Positions 1 to 11,940 of a stretch of DNA of 64,000 nucleotides are shown in pieces. This DNA comes from Euptelea pleiosperma (lineage: Eukaryota; Streptophyta; Magnoliopsida; Ranunculales; Eupteleaceae). The DNA is taken from NCBI GenBank assembly GCA_035048495.1, contig CM068553.1, forward strand, positions 29,474,978-29,538,977. Reading direction: 5' to 3'. Under the pieces are notes generated by a model. The model did not search any database. It saw only the letters and a list, made by a program, of their open reading frames with translations, and had not been told where the DNA came from. Each line of letters opens with the position of its first letter. Position 1 is the first letter of the stretch. Position numbers and translations under genes: made by a program.

Positions 1-289
1 ATGGGCTTTCCTGATCGATGTGGGCTCGCAAGTCTCGAGAATTGTCTCATCGGGGTTTCCTACGACAGAAGAAGCGCGTAATGAGACTTTATCAGAACGA
101 CTCAATGTCTAGACTTTCGAAAATGTGTTTAATGCATGCAAATATACCATTTCGTCCAGAAAAGTGTGTTCTACGCAACAATAGAGACTCTTACGTGGAA
201 AAGTAGATAAATAGAGCATTTTAACGTAGGAGAGTGTGAAAACGCTTAGAAAATAATAATGGAAACTACGTACTTTTAAGCGAATATCA
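1..289 (-). mobile_element. Inverted 5' end of an Athila-like LTR (partial)
   Basis: Read on the minus strand, this stretch starts at 289 with TGATATTCGCTT and matches the LTR that starts at 4768 on the plus strand along almost its whole length (for example the shared block AAAATGCTCTATTTATCTAC). It is therefore the first ~290 bp of the same LTR family in opposite orientation, running off the left edge of the window. No polypurine tract lies next to it on the right, so it is not obviously the 3' LTR of a minus-strand element; it could be a 5' LTR, a solo LTR or a rearranged piece. Confidence 0.8.
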
Positions 290-1086
290 GCGTGGCCGTT
301 AATCAATCAACTCTAAGAGAGAAGACTCAGCTCCAAAATTGAAACTGGTGGGATTTCATCACCCACCTCATCATTCTAACTGATTTGATCCCAAGGCTCT
401 ATTTAATTAAAAAGAATCAAGAAGTAGAGCCAATTAGCCTAGTGTTCAAGGAAAAATCCACACAAAGCGAACATGCTTAACATCCAATCGAAGTAAGACC
501 ACGAACGCGGGTCCCTGTTGTCTAACACACCCATAAGTCCCTGCTACTCAAGTACACTGAGCTCGACATGGCATCTTGGACTATTCGGCTGTTAGTTGCG
601 TGTAGACTAGGAACACGCACCAATCCTAGCTTAACCCGAGGGAACACTCTTCTTAAACACTTGACCAATCCGGTTAGTCTGGGACATACTTAAGACAGCC
701 ATTGTGCCGCACGTCTGTCTAGGCTTCGGATTGCCTTGTTGTTGACTAGAGTTAGTACTAAAGGATTGGCTCTAAAGAGTGTAGCCTAGTGAGAACCTCT
801 GAGTGCAAACAGTTAATCCGGCGGTTAAAAGATAAACTAGTGGTCTGCCCACTGTCATAATCTACTCTAGCCCCAAAACTAACAAGATAATTCCTAAAAT
901 ATATCATGAATGCTTAGAATAGGATTATCTGTGCTTGGTGTGCATCATATAAGATAGTGTTCCCCTTTGGCAACTTTTTGCAAACTCTCGGGCTCGCTTT
1001 TTTAAGCGTATGCCCATTTGGACCTGTCCTAACCTTTGACTGACTCGATCTGAGAGTTAGTCCACCGCACCCCTCTATCACCTCTG
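290..1086 (+). other. Non-coding leader of the Athila-like element
   Basis: No convincing ORF occurs here. By position it should be the leader between the missing 5' LTR and the degenerate ORF that begins near 1087. No clear primer-binding site (TGGCGCC or TGGTATC type) was found, which agrees with loss of the 5' LTR junction. Confidence 0.4.
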
Positions 1087-2841
1087 ATGGCAGAAGAAAT
1101 GGCCACTGTATGAGACCTACTACAGTTTCTATGAGAATCTAGGTGATCACTCTCAACAAGGGTATGACAATTCTGCGTGTTATCATGACACTCCAATCTC
1201 GCACACTTCTATATGGTATGATAATCACCGAGATCCGGAGTACAAATCTGCACTCCAAGAGCTTAAAAATTTAGTCTCTGCCCTTCGTGCCGCGGTCCAG
1301 CAACCTGTGCACAATTCTCAGTCTGTAGGATATTACCCTCCTATCTAGCAAGATGTCTGTACTTTTCCATCTCCAATACAGACCTCCTATGACAACACTT
1401 ATTATCCGGACACTAGGAGTCACCCTAACTTTAGTTGGGAACAGTCTGCTATACTGCAGCAACTTCCGCAGGATAATTATTATTCCAGGTTCCATCAACC
1501 CAATGGAGAGTATGACTGGCAATACTCGCAATCCCAGTACCCATCATATCCACTGAATGACTATTTTGATCAACAGTGGGCCCCTCAGGATTTTCAGAGT
1601 CAACAGCTAGTCCCAGACTCTACTCTGCCTTACAACTTTCCTATCCAATCGAACTACAATCAAGAGTTGGCACCTCAGCTCCCTTTGGCTGAACTGCCTC
1701 CATTGGCTACTAAACCCAGTCTAGAGGACCTTCTCTCTCAGTACATTGCCCAGCAACAACAGTATTTCCAACGTCTCGAGCACCAACAACAACAATCTAT
1801 GGAGAGCTTGAAGCAACATCTAGTTCAATTAGAAAATGAGAGAGAGGCAGTCAACTTCACTAGCCCACCAATAACATATCCTGAGGAGAGTGACATGGCC
1901 ACTGTTTATAATAAGGAGTCGCACAATTTGACCAAGTACTAGAACTGCCAGGATGAAATAGAAGTTGTTATCACCCCTAGATCAAACCCGATTATTGAGG
2001 AGCTAGAGTATCTTTATTCGGTGCCTTTAACAGCACCAAATCTTGAAACTACCTCAGACCAACTTATTTCTCACTCTACCTCTACTGACCCTGATGTCGA
2101 TCTCCATGACACTAAGCTGTGTCTCAATCGTAGGATCCCAATTGTCCTAGATCTACCATTCCTCCCCACATCCCTTGGATTGTGCAACAATAGTAATGAA
2201 CCCGAGTCTCAATCTTTGGTGCCCTTAACAGCACCAACTTTTGGACCGAGCATAGAGGAACTCACTTCCATCTCTATCTCTGATAATTCTTTCTCTGCCC
2301 TGGATGCAGACATTCCTACTAATGAGTCGTGTCTAGAACATGGGATTCCTGTTGTCCTGGACCTACCGCTTCCCACCAAGGATGAACATATTGAGTGTAG
2401 GAATTTAAACATCCCTATCAAATTAGGAAACCTCAAGGGAGAGGTCAACAGTTTTCACCCGTCACCCTACGTGATATTATCGATGACCCGTGTGCCGTAG
2501 AGAGTCTAATTCAGGACTCTCCCGAAGATAAATTATCCAAGTGTCAAGAACACTTTGAGTCTAACTTCATCTCGGAGTCCGACAATTCTGGTATTACTGA
2601 TCTGCAGGAGTCTGCTCCATTCAAATACGTTCCCGCTAAACTCAATGAGTTTTCGGCTCTGCTAACCATGGTCAGAGAATCTCCTACTCCTGTCCTCTCA
2701 GTTTTTACTGAGAAGCTTCAATCCCTCCCTGCTCAACTACACACTTTTGCAGGGCTACTCAGAGAACTTACTGTCATTCTCTCAGTCTACACTAAGAAAG
2801 ACCTGTTCTACACAGGTATACCTAGACAAGGGATAGGATAG
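1087..2841 (+). pseudogene. Degenerate gag-like ORF of a non-autonomous Athila-type element
   Basis: One long decayed reading frame can be followed. It starts at ATG 1087, shifts frame by about 1109, is open to a TAG near 1350, continues through a second TAG near 1940, shifts again near 2458 and stops at 2839-2841. The segment at about 1385-1435 encodes S-Y-D-N-T-Y-Y-P-D-x-R-S-H-P-N-F-S-W, close to the Y-N-P-G-W-x-N-H-P-N-F-S-W signature I know from Athila-type gag proteins. A Gln-rich block (about 1740-1830) follows. Then comes an internal duplication: two ~70-residue units each begin V-P-L-T-A-P (2021 and 2219) and each contain I-P-x-V-L-D-L-P. No protease, RT or integrase follows, so the element could not move by itself. 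Confidence 0.6.
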
Positions 2842-4767
2842 TTGTTTCCGTTCCATCTTAGGTGTCAGGAAGACTGCATATTCACTCAGTCTCCATGAGT
2901 TTTAACCTGATTGGGGGTACTTGATATACCCCCGTCATGTCTGGCTGAAGACGTAAAACTTAGCTCTTTCGGAAAGGCAATTCCGGTATTCCTAGCGTAT
3001 ATGGGTCTCATGCATTTGTTGTTATATCTCTGGAAATGCAGGTACATTCATTTTTTCGATTATCAGGTACCACACACTATTGAGTTTCTGCTGACATGGT
3101 AACATCCTCCCTAAACCTTTGCATCATCATTTCTGGATTTTCACCATTTTATGTCCTAGTCATGAGCACCGAGGACGGTGTTATATTTTGGTTGGGGTGG
3201 GTTTTTACCAAAACTCATGTATTCATTTTGATAAAAAAAAAATCTTGTTTTTGGGTGGTTTCCGATGTTCTTCAAAAGTTTTCTAGAATTTTAAAAATGT
3301 GTCAAATACCCTGACTTTGATTAGCTGAAAACCTCCGTTAAATCAGTATTGAGGATGTCGATTTTTGTTTCAAGTTAGCATTGAGTCAAGTCAAGCGTGA
3401 CTACAGCAGGTTTGAAAACTCGAAAAAACTCAGATTCGACACAATTGTACACTATCAACATCGGAGTCATCCTAAGTTTAGAAATTCTGGAGATCCTGTG
3501 AGAATACTTGTGGAGACCTAACCCAGTGAGCTTTCGAGCCTTTAATCATTTCAGAAGGTTATACAACAATTCTAAGTCACAAGATGACTCACTATTCTTC
3601 TTGCCCGCAATATTTGTTGAGAGATCTCATTACCCATTTATTTGATCAGGGAACTCGGAACAACATAAAAGTTGGATTACTACGACAGAACCTTCTCTGT
3701 ATCCAGTTAAGACAGAATACATGAGAATGCAAACCCTAGAAAATGACTTAGGCCATCTTTCTGAACCGTTCAACCTTTTAACTCACCTGAATTATACTTC
3801 ACTAGAAACCCCTTGAGCCCTTCTATAAAAGCTTTTTCTTGTTAAGCCCATTAACCAAAATCACAATCCAACTACGAAGGATGACTAAGCCACCCTACTC
3901 TTGAGATGGATAAAGAATAACTGATATGGGTGTAACGTGAAAAGAAAAGTAAAGAAGAAAAATCAAAAGAAAATGAAAGTGGTTCAAGCTGAAAACAAAA
4001 TATGGAAAAAAAGTATGAAAAAAAAAATGGAGCAGTCTTAAAAATATTGAGAAAAAGAGAAAAATTCAAAAGAAGGAGAATGAAAAGAAATGGTGTTACA
4101 CTCGCAAGAAAAATATAAGAAAATGGAGATATCCTCTCAAGATCTTTGAAATCCTGTATCCCTCATTTTCTACACCTGACCTAAGCCTCATTACAACCCA
4201 AGAAAGTCCTACTTGATTCTAGGATAGCATGATCATAAAATGTGGAGATTGGAGAAAGAGAAGCTATAGAGTTTGATCTGACGTTCCCGAGTGAAGTGAT
4301 ATTCCAATCATGAGATCTTCTTCTGTTAAAGATGTCCTTCCTTCAAATAATACATATGTGAGATCTTTGCTTTCATATATCAATACATCTCCTCACATAT
4401 AAATTGAGAGAAAAGAAGAAAACCCTTCTTGTCTGATTCCATTCTGAGTGCTAAACATGTGAGATTTGAGGTCGAGGCATAAGAACTTAGAGGTGATCTG
4501 GAAGTCTTAACTCTTGGATGATGAGAATGTTGAGCGCACACACACACAGAGTCTGACTATTCTGGGTTATGATTATTAGTTTGTAGTCTTGCCAAAACTT
4601 CCCAACTCTTTGCTAGCCTGTAACTATTTTTGCATCCATTCGATAATTTGACAAACGGTGTTTTCCCTAAGCTAATTTGAAAAAGTGTGCAGCATGTGCA
4701 GAGCCTTTTTAAGCTCATTTATTTTGCACTAATTGCCAAGGATTGGCAATATGTTGGTTGGGGGTTG
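2842..4767 (+). other. 3' non-coding part of the Athila-like element, with polypurine tract
   Basis: This stretch is non-coding apart from chance ORFs. Around 2915-2965 it has a gag-to-spacer transition (ggctgaagacgtaaaactta), and around 3165-3205 a GAGCACCGAGGACGGTG... TTTGGTTGGGGTGGG segment; both resemble the spacer of Athila-type elements. The tract GTTGGTTGGGGGTTG at 4753-4767 directly precedes the LTR and is the likely polypurine tract. A short CA repeat lies near 4538. Confidence 0.55.
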
Positions 4768-7310
4768 TGATATTCGCTCAAAAATATTTATTTTAAGCAA
4801 TTATCCTTTTAGCGTTATCGCATTCTCCTACATAAAATGCTCTATTTATCTACTTTTCTACATAAGAGTCTCTTCTATTGCATAGAACACACTTTTCTAG
4901 ACGAAATGGTATATTTGCATGCATTAAACACATTTTCGGAAGTCTAGATACAAAGTCATTCTAATTAAGTCTCATTACGCGCTTTTTCTGTTGCAGGAAA
5001 CTCTAATTGGATGATTCTCGAGACTTGCCGGCCAAAATCGATCATGAAAGCCCATTATCAAAGCTTAAAGAGCCCACAGGTTATGACTAGAAGATATGGG
5101 CCAAATATGGGCTGAATAAGAGGACCAAAGAGCCAGCCCAAAGAACGAAGAGAGCAGGAGAGCCAATGACCAAGAGACGGACCAAAGCTTTTAAAGCCAC
5201 ATAAATCAACAAGGAATGATGGTCTACTCTACTAGAGAAGTGTGAGGATCGTCACAGTGAAGACCAAGGTTCCAGACCCTCTGTCAATACTTTTATCTCC
5301 ATTTTTTGATATTTTCTCTCTCCTCCCCCTAATATTCTCTCTCATCTCTCCATATTCTCTCTCTCTTCATCTCTCGGTCCTCTGATCTACTGACCTAACA
5401 CCAGAACTCCTGTCCGTTGGCTCTGGCCCATCTCTCTAAGCTATCAGACCGTTAGATCTTCCATCGGACCGCTGGATTGTCCATCAGACCGTCGGATCTC
5501 TCTAAATTCGTCGACCTGCCAATCTGGATACTGATCCAGTCATCTTCAATCTGATCATCAGCAAATCACCCATCATATCATCTTATGAGACGATAGACTT
5601 CATCAGTCCTTGAGGGCCAGCAGTCGGGTCCATCATCATCGACCCACGGCCCGGCCATTTAGTGGACCCCGCGATTTTAACATACTTCAATTATTTTTAA
5701 AAAATAAAAAAAGGGAGTCCACTAAATGGGGAAATCCCCTATTTCCATTAATGAAAATAGGGAAGCTTTTTAAGGGGAAGAGAAGGGTTCTTTTGAACCC
5801 TAATCCCCCTCCCATCTCTTCAAAAATCCTTCCCCCATTCTCCTCTCCTTTCCCCCCCCCCCCCCCGCCACGTTCTACCCTTCTTCTTCTCTGTTTCTCC
5901 TTCATCTTCTTCACCTTCTTCATCTTCTCTAACGCCCCCACCGGAGTTGCAGCCTGCAACTCCGGCCGTCCTTCCTTCTTCTTCTTCTGCTTCTTCTCTT
6001 CTTCTTCTTCTGCCTCCTCACCTTACAACACAGAAACTCTTCCTTCTTCTTTTTCTTCTTCATCTTTCCCTTTCTCTCCATGCTCCGGCCAGCTCCACCA
6101 CCATCTTCTCCTTCTTCCTTCTCCTTCAACTTTTTCCACCGCCTAGTATTCCTTCTTCAACAACAACGCCTGTAGCGCCCCCTCTTCTTCTTTATCTTCT
6201 TCATCTCCCACTCCACTGCTACTGCACCACGACCAGAAGACCGTCTTCCTTGCTGCCTCTTCAACCTGCAACCAGCACCGTCCCCTTGCAGCACAGCCTC
6301 TTGTAGTGCCACCACTATTGCGAGCTCCACTACCTCACGCTCTCCCACGACCTTCTCTTTGTTCACCTACTGCAACAGCAGTATGCAACAAAGCCTCAAC
6401 CCCGGCACCCTCTTCACCTCCCTCCCTTCTCAAAGCCAGTAATACTTCTGTTGACAGTTTTCTCAAAAAAAAAGAAGATTAGAAAAAAAAAATAAGAAAA
6501 CAAGAAAGGATGAAGAAAAGAGGAAAAAGAGAAGGGAAGGAGGATCGTCCTCCACTCCTCCACATCGCCGCTGCCCATGCAGCCTCAATCTCAGCCGTTC
6601 CTTGAATCGTCTCCAGAGTGTGCACTACCAATTTCTCAAACCTGTAATGCCGCAGTCAAGAGGAGATCGATCCTTGCTACCAGTAGTGTTTCCATCTCCT
6701 TCTCGGCTATTGGTGGACCTCGGCTATTGGTGGACCACTGTGCTGGTCTTCCTTGCTTACTAGTTGCTACCTGCAACTAGCGCCTCAATGCACCACCGTG
6801 CAAACCACTCCATCAAATCAGAAAGGTTCCCCCCTTTCCTCTCTCTTCATCCCATTTTCTCTCTTTATTTTCTTTTATTTCTCTCTCTATATAGATCTCT
6901 CTCTCTAGTTTCTTCCATTTTTCTCTCTCTACTTTCTCTCCCTTCTCCTCTTTATCTTTTTCTTCTTTATTTTCTCTCTAATTTTCTATTTCTCTCTCTA
7001 GGCCATCTATTTTCTCTCTCTATTTAATTTAGGTTTATTGTTTTCTAGATTAATTATCTCATGTTTTAATTGAAAGTTACAGTTGAATTCAATAAATAAA
7101 GTTTATTTTGATTCGAGTTTGACAAAATTCTGTTATTTTATGTTCCTTATTGTGCTAATCTGAGTAATCCCGAGTGCGGATCGACATTCGACACGAGCCA
7201 CTGTGCAAAATAACTTATTTTACAGGTTGAAAGTCTCGGATAATTACAAATGTGTTAAAATTAGAGTTTCTGTAACCAACGACGTAGAAAAACCCTACTT
7301 TCACTCATGT
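4768..7310 (+). mobile_element. Forward Athila-like 3' LTR (~2.5 kb, right edge approximate)
   Basis: The LTR begins TGATATTCGCTC directly after the polypurine tract, and its first ~290 bp are repeated in inverted form at 1-289. The remainder contains a long CT-rich section (about 5300-7030) and a 14-base C run near 5853. Before the right edge there is an AT-rich stretch and a GATCGACATTCGACACGAGC motif (about 7180). The right boundary is a guess near 7290-7315, because no second full LTR exists in the window to align against and no TSD can be scored. Several overlapping ORFs in the CT-rich section are low-complexity artefacts. Confidence 0.6.
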
Positions 7311-7344
7311 TTTTTGATTAAGTAAGGAAAATTTCGGTCAAAAG

Positions 7345-7660
7345 AACCCACAATATGAGCCATGTGGCACACTATTAGAGGGCACTGACCATATGGATGT
7401 TTGGCCAGTCCCTTGGTGGACCTGCAAACCAAAAATCAGCCTGATTAGTTATTTAAAACCTTTGGATCTTTGTATCCAAATAACGTTCATTAATGCTCAA
7501 ATTCCTATGGTTAAAATCAACCCATGAAAATAACTTCAATTCTTTGCTTAGAAATATTAATCAGGCTGATGTTTGGTTTGCAGGTCCACCGAGGGACTGG
7601 CCAAACATCCATACGGTCAAAGCCCTCTAATATTGTGGCACATGGTTGGTATTGTGGGTT
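7345..7660. mobile_element. Foldback MITE, family A, copy 1
   Basis: The left arm (AACCCACAATATGAGCCATG ... GATGTTTGGCC ... AAAAATCAGCCTGATTAG) is the inverted complement of the right arm ending TATTGTGGGTT. Arms of roughly 100 bp surround a ~110-bp AT-rich centre. The same sequence recurs at 7825, 25725, 32055, 43000 and 47595. Confidence 0.8.
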
Positions 7661-7824
7661 GTGACAGGCATCTACGACAACCCGTTGTGAGAGAAATTTT
7701 ACTCTGTAGTTTGTAATAGAAAAGACAGGGGATGGAGGACGTGGCATCAGATGGATAACTTCTGGAACACTCTTATGAGGAGTAAAACTTTGATGACAGG
7801 TCTTCCATCAAGGCTGATGACAAG

Positions 7825-8137
7825 GTGCATTATGAGCAACATGGCACACTCTTAGAGGACTCTGACCATATGGATTTTTTCCAATCTCTAGGTGGACCTA
7901 CAAGCCAAAAATCAGCTTGATTTTCAAACATGTGGATCTTTGTACCTCAAATGATGGTCAATATGCTCAAATTCTCATGGTAAAATCAACCCATAAAACA
8001 ATTCCAATCCAACGCCTAGAAACTACTAATCGGGCTGATTATTGGTTTGTCGATTCACCTAGGGATTGGCCAAACATCCATACAGTTAGAGTCATCTAAG
8101 AGTGAGCCACGTGGCTGATCATATTGCGCCCTGTCAG
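7825..8137. mobile_element. Foldback MITE, family A, copy 2
   Basis: A diverged copy of the family at 7345. The left arm carries CATGGCACACTCTTAGAGGA and CCAAAAATCAGCTTGATT; the right arm carries GGATTGGCCAAACATCCATA and ends near GAGCCACGTGGCTGATCAT. The copy lies only about 165 bp from copy 1. Confidence 0.7.
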
Positions 8138-9214
8138 GTGACTTCTTGGATGCCCTCATGTAGTCATGTGTGCTCTATCACTATGATTGGATCTCTTAAA
8201 TGAAGTGTCTGACTACCCTCCTGTCTTCTATCGCATTCTCTAGGATTGTAGAAAGCGTCTCCCAACTTGACTCCTCTAAAGTCATTTCCGATCAGGAAGC
8301 TCCATTGATGATGCATTTTTCAGGCTCTCTTACTCAGTTCCAACCATTGTGATTAGAACATCCTTAAAGCTACTCCAGCCGCTTCCTTTCTCCCCTATTA
8401 GGATGCAGAGGATACGGTGTATTGAAAAATACACACTGTTGTCACAAAGAGCTTTGAAAACGAAACCGTAGTTATGCGCACGATGAGACTGATAGCAGTA
8501 GCCGCCCCATTGCCAGCGAAGAAGCAGCACCACTATCACCAAATCTAGGATGATGAGCGTTAACTCCAACCCATTTGATCCCACCCGATTTGTGATCAAT
8601 AAAATCAGAGAGAAAGCACACGCTATGATGTTTGACACTAAGAGGAACAACGAACAAGATCTTGTTCCCTTTGATCTTAACAGTATGGGCACTCTCCATC
8701 TTTTTCTCTCTCTTCGACAGACTTTTACCACTGAAGGGTCATGGATGTTTGGGTTGCAGATGGAGAATGCTTGCAGAGGAGGGAATTAGGGGTTGTGGAG
8801 GGCTTTTTGAGTTTCTGATAAGGGGAGGAGGCTGGCATGGCGGTAATGAACGAGATATGAAAAATAAGGGGAGGAGGGCTTTTACCACTATTTTTAACCA
8901 TTTTGTAGCATGGAAGAAAAGTGGACAAAAAGGTCAAAAGGTAAGAACCGTTTTGACGGTGATTCACTTCCCGCAGAAGTGTGGAAGCGCTTTTTTAAGA
9001 AACACCTCCGAAGGTGTTTCTCAAAAAAGCATGTCTAGCTTCTTTTGGATGCCGGTAGCCAGAGCGTTTTTGGAAGCTAAACACAGATTTATGCGAAGGA
9101 AGCGCTTCTCAACGCCAAAAGCTGGAGAAGCGTTCCCAAACACTACCTTCGTGATTGGGAGGCCGCACATGTGACTTGTAGCATGGAGCCAGAGGACATG
9201 GACGCGTCGGCAAT
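8138..9214. other. Intergenic, no gene recognised; short perfect hairpin
   Basis: Short overlapping ORFs on both strands between 8330 and 9174 have no recognisable domain. The only clear structure is a hairpin near 8988-9030, where GAAACACCT / AGGTGTTTC arms flank CCGA and extend into AAAAAA/TTTTTT. An imperfect inverted pair (GGAAGCGCTTCTC ... GAGAAGCGTTCCC) follows near 9098-9140. Confidence 0.35.
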
Positions 9215-9605
9215 TGGCCTCGGCTAAGATTAGAAGCTATATTTGCAACGATGCTGCGTAGGTAACTTCTCAGTTAGTGATACTTTCCGTCTAGACGTCC
9301 CGTGGTTTTCCTTGGCTAAGGTTTTTACATAAAAACTCGCATGTGTTGTGTGTTGATTGTTTGTTTTCCGTATCTTATTTAGATTGTTACAAACGATACA
9401 GAAAAAATATATCACGGAGATATATTTGATCTACTTCGATTGTGATAATCACATTCTGATCAATCAACTATTTTATACTATGGCATGCGATTTGTTTCCC
9501 CTACTAAGACTAGTAAATTGTGTTAGGTTAAAGAGAATTTTAATACATAATCAACCCCCCCCCCTTCTAAGTATTCTGAATAAAGAAAATGGACTAGATT
9601 TCATT
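9215..9605 (+). mobile_element. Truncated 3' end of a SIRE-like LTR
   Basis: This is the reverse complement of the first ~390 bp of the LTRs at 12644, 23322 and 51989. It shares the segment TTGCAACGATGCTGCGTAGG ... AGTTAGTGATACTTTCCGTC ... CCCGTGGTTTTCCTTGGCTA ... and a C-rich patch before the diverged end ATGGACTAGATTTCA. The element sense strand is plus here, opposite to the other three copies. No partner LTR or internal region is attached. Confidence 0.75.
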
Positions 9606-10704
9606 CTCAACAGTGCTCAAAATAACTGATATATGAAGACAAATTTAAAAAAAAAAAAAAAGCATTACTAATCTGTTGACAAGTCCATTTTAAACGTTAA
9701 CGAAGTGAGAAAATAAATTTTGACAAGTTCATACTTGCTGATGACACTTGTTTCTGGCCATCTTTTCTACAAGACCTTACATATGAGGTCAACTATATAA
9801 TGTTGTTGAATTTTTGTTTGAAGATCTTTGCATTTCAAAGGATCTTGCTGAGTTTTAAATAATTGTTCACAAGTTAAAAGTAACTGGATTGGTCAAAGGA
9901 CTAGTTCTAAATTGACGTACGTTAAAATTGATTAAGGTCAATGAAAGTTCGATAAACAAGCGTTAACCTCTTTTTCGAAAATTGCAACTGTCATGTCTGA
10001 AGTAAATGCTGACAAGTTTGATAATTGATGTCATGGCGCAGGAGTCGATGTGAATTTTTCGGGGATCCATTGAAATCTTCAAGGAGATTTTCTTGTTGTG
10101 AAAGGTTTCTTTTGAAACTGTTGGGAGTAATTTGCCATGTTGATCGCATGGATGGAGTCAAAAGGCAATTGTTTTATATATGTCCAAAGCCCATTACCTT
10201 CTCTACTAATAGATATTTCTCATTCATGAACAAATCAGTTTCTCTATCCTTCTCTCTTTCTTTATATTCTTTCTCTTTGAGGACACTGACTGTATGGATG
10301 TTTGGCAAAATGTGCTGCATTACAGCACAGAGATCGCGATTAGATGGAGCCATTCACAAATGACTTTCTAAAACTTTGTATTTTGTGGATATGAATGAAA
10401 TATGAAAAGTTTGATGTATAAAGACTAGTTTAAATCTCTTTATTCAAACATAAGAAGGTAAAACCGAAACTCTGGATTTTATGGATATGAATGAAATATA
10501 GAGTTATTCACTAATGATTTTCCACAGTTTGGGATTCTGATTGATGTGATCCATCCACTAGATGAACCGATAGAAGAAGAATTCCATTACCCTATAATAC
10601 TTATACATTTTAGATATAAATGAAATATGAAATCTTTATTTCAATTACCCCATCAACATTTTACTCTCTTTCTTTTCTTTTTATTTCAACAATTGTTGAC
10701 AATA
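9606..10704. other. Intergenic, nothing coding recognised
   Basis: AT-rich sequence without a supportable gene. A poly-A run lies near 9645. A motif GATATGAATGAAATAT recurs near 10390, 10487 and, diverged, 10613. A short piece resembling MITE family A (GACTGTATGGATGTTTGGC) lies near 10288. Confidence 0.3.
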
Positions 10705-11511
10705 TCAATGATAACGTGTATCCCAAGAATATCCTCGGGCATCGAGGCCAACTAGCTTCTGGTAGACCTCGAAAGGTAATGCTCGGAATTCGATGTAGAG
10801 TGGGAGGATGTCTTTAGGCAATCCCTGAGAATAATTGTTTGTATTCACTGCCAAGAAAAGAAGGGTAAGCACAATTCCATTTCTGAAAGAAAAGAAGAAA
10901 AATACTTCGAATACATTGGTTCCCAAAATTTTTATAAATAAGTTCAGGCCCATTGTCTCCAAGACCTCTCTCCCAAGCTCCCGAAACAAACAAAGGATAA
11001 CTTTTCCAAAATTTGTCATTGTCCTAAATGGTTTCCAAGATAGGGAGTCTCCCTGGATGTGTGGCTAGGAAATAATGGGGAACTCCTGAGGTATCGGAAT
11101 CGGGCCTTTTGGATATTGGAATAACTTTTATGTAATGTTGGCGCCGAATGTCTTGAAGGGTTATTTCTCGGCCTCAATTAATATTGTCGAATACGTTCAA
11201 ACGAATTGAGGGTGTGCCAAAATTACCTGCGACTTGGTCGGGAGCCAATCTATAGAAATTGAAAAGTTCTCGGGCAAAACGAGGTAATGGATCAGAAGAG
11301 GAAGACCAGCCGAGACCTGGCCGACTGTGACACATATGGTGTCGGGTTGAAGCACCCAATGGTGAGAATAATTAAGAGCAACAGGGGTATGAGTTAAAAC
11401 TATAGAATTGGGAATACTAAAGTTTTTCCTAAGTTGCTATAAATCTCGATGAGAATGGGATTGCAAGTCAGCATCCCAAAGGGCGTATTTTTCAGATTTC
11501 TTAGGAGGCAT
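10705..11511 (-). pseudogene. Relic of a Tat-element antisense gene (coiled-coil gene family)
   Basis: Read on the minus strand from ATG at 11511, it begins M-P-P-K-K-S, like the M-A-P-K-K-S start of the antisense gene at 33809. Further matches are R-E-L-F-N-F-Y-R-L-A-P-D-Q-V-x-G-N-F (about 11290-11220) and the block L-P-x-D-I-x-P-L-Y-x-x-F-R-A-L-P-x-x-V-Y-Q-K-L-V-G-L-D-x-R-G-Y-S-W-D (about 10820-10715). Both align with the gene at 33809 in the same order. Stops and frameshifts separate the blocks, and the match ends abruptly at the left side after G-Y-S-W-D, so the coiled-coil half and all gag-pol are missing. Its position upstream of a plus-strand 3' LTR is exactly that of the antisense gene in the complete element. 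Confidence 0.7.
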
Positions 11512-11693
11512 TGTTAATATAAACAGAAAGGGAAGAAAAGAGAAGAGCAGAAAATACCTCTATGGAAATAATCCGTCAAAGAAGACTAGAAAGCCGAAGT
11601 AACCGAGTATAGCGCCAAGTAAATCAAGATGAAGGTAAAAGAGAATCAGAGGGAAAATTTACAACAAGTAAAAGAAAATGACCCTAGGAGGGG

Positions 11694-11701
11694 TATTTAT
11701 A
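11694..11701 (-). promoter_or_regulatory. TATA box of the antisense gene relic
   Basis: TATAAATA on the minus strand, about 183 bp upstream of the relic ATG. The homologous gene at 33809 has TATAAATA 209 bp upstream of its ATG (33593-33600), in a similar context. The correspondence supports a real, conserved promoter. Confidence 0.5.
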
Positions 11702-11940
11702 CAGTGTCAGTAATAATGGCCTCCGACCGAACGTGCGGAGAATGAAGAGGCACCTTATGGCACTGTAAGAAACGCCAATGAAATTTTGCCATGTGGCAGA
11801 ACATTTAATGTCAGTCAAATCAAAGAGATGTTATTGAGTATGAAGTGACAAGAATGACAAAACAAAGCAGATGATGACACGTGGTAAGTTTCTTGAAAAT
11901 CATGAAGTCGACTTTTCAATCGAACAGTACACAAATTCCA

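Noticed and set aside
5610..6366. Overlapping ORFs of 66-178 codons on both strands
   Set aside because: They lie in a CT-rich part of the Athila-like LTR and encode only Ser/Leu/Pro or Lys/Glu/Arg runs; no domain and no conserved frame.
8330..8789. ORF of 133 codons on the minus strand and 79 codons on the plus strand
   Set aside because: The hydrophobic minus-strand frame has no recognised family, the two frames overlap, and there is no splice or promoter support.
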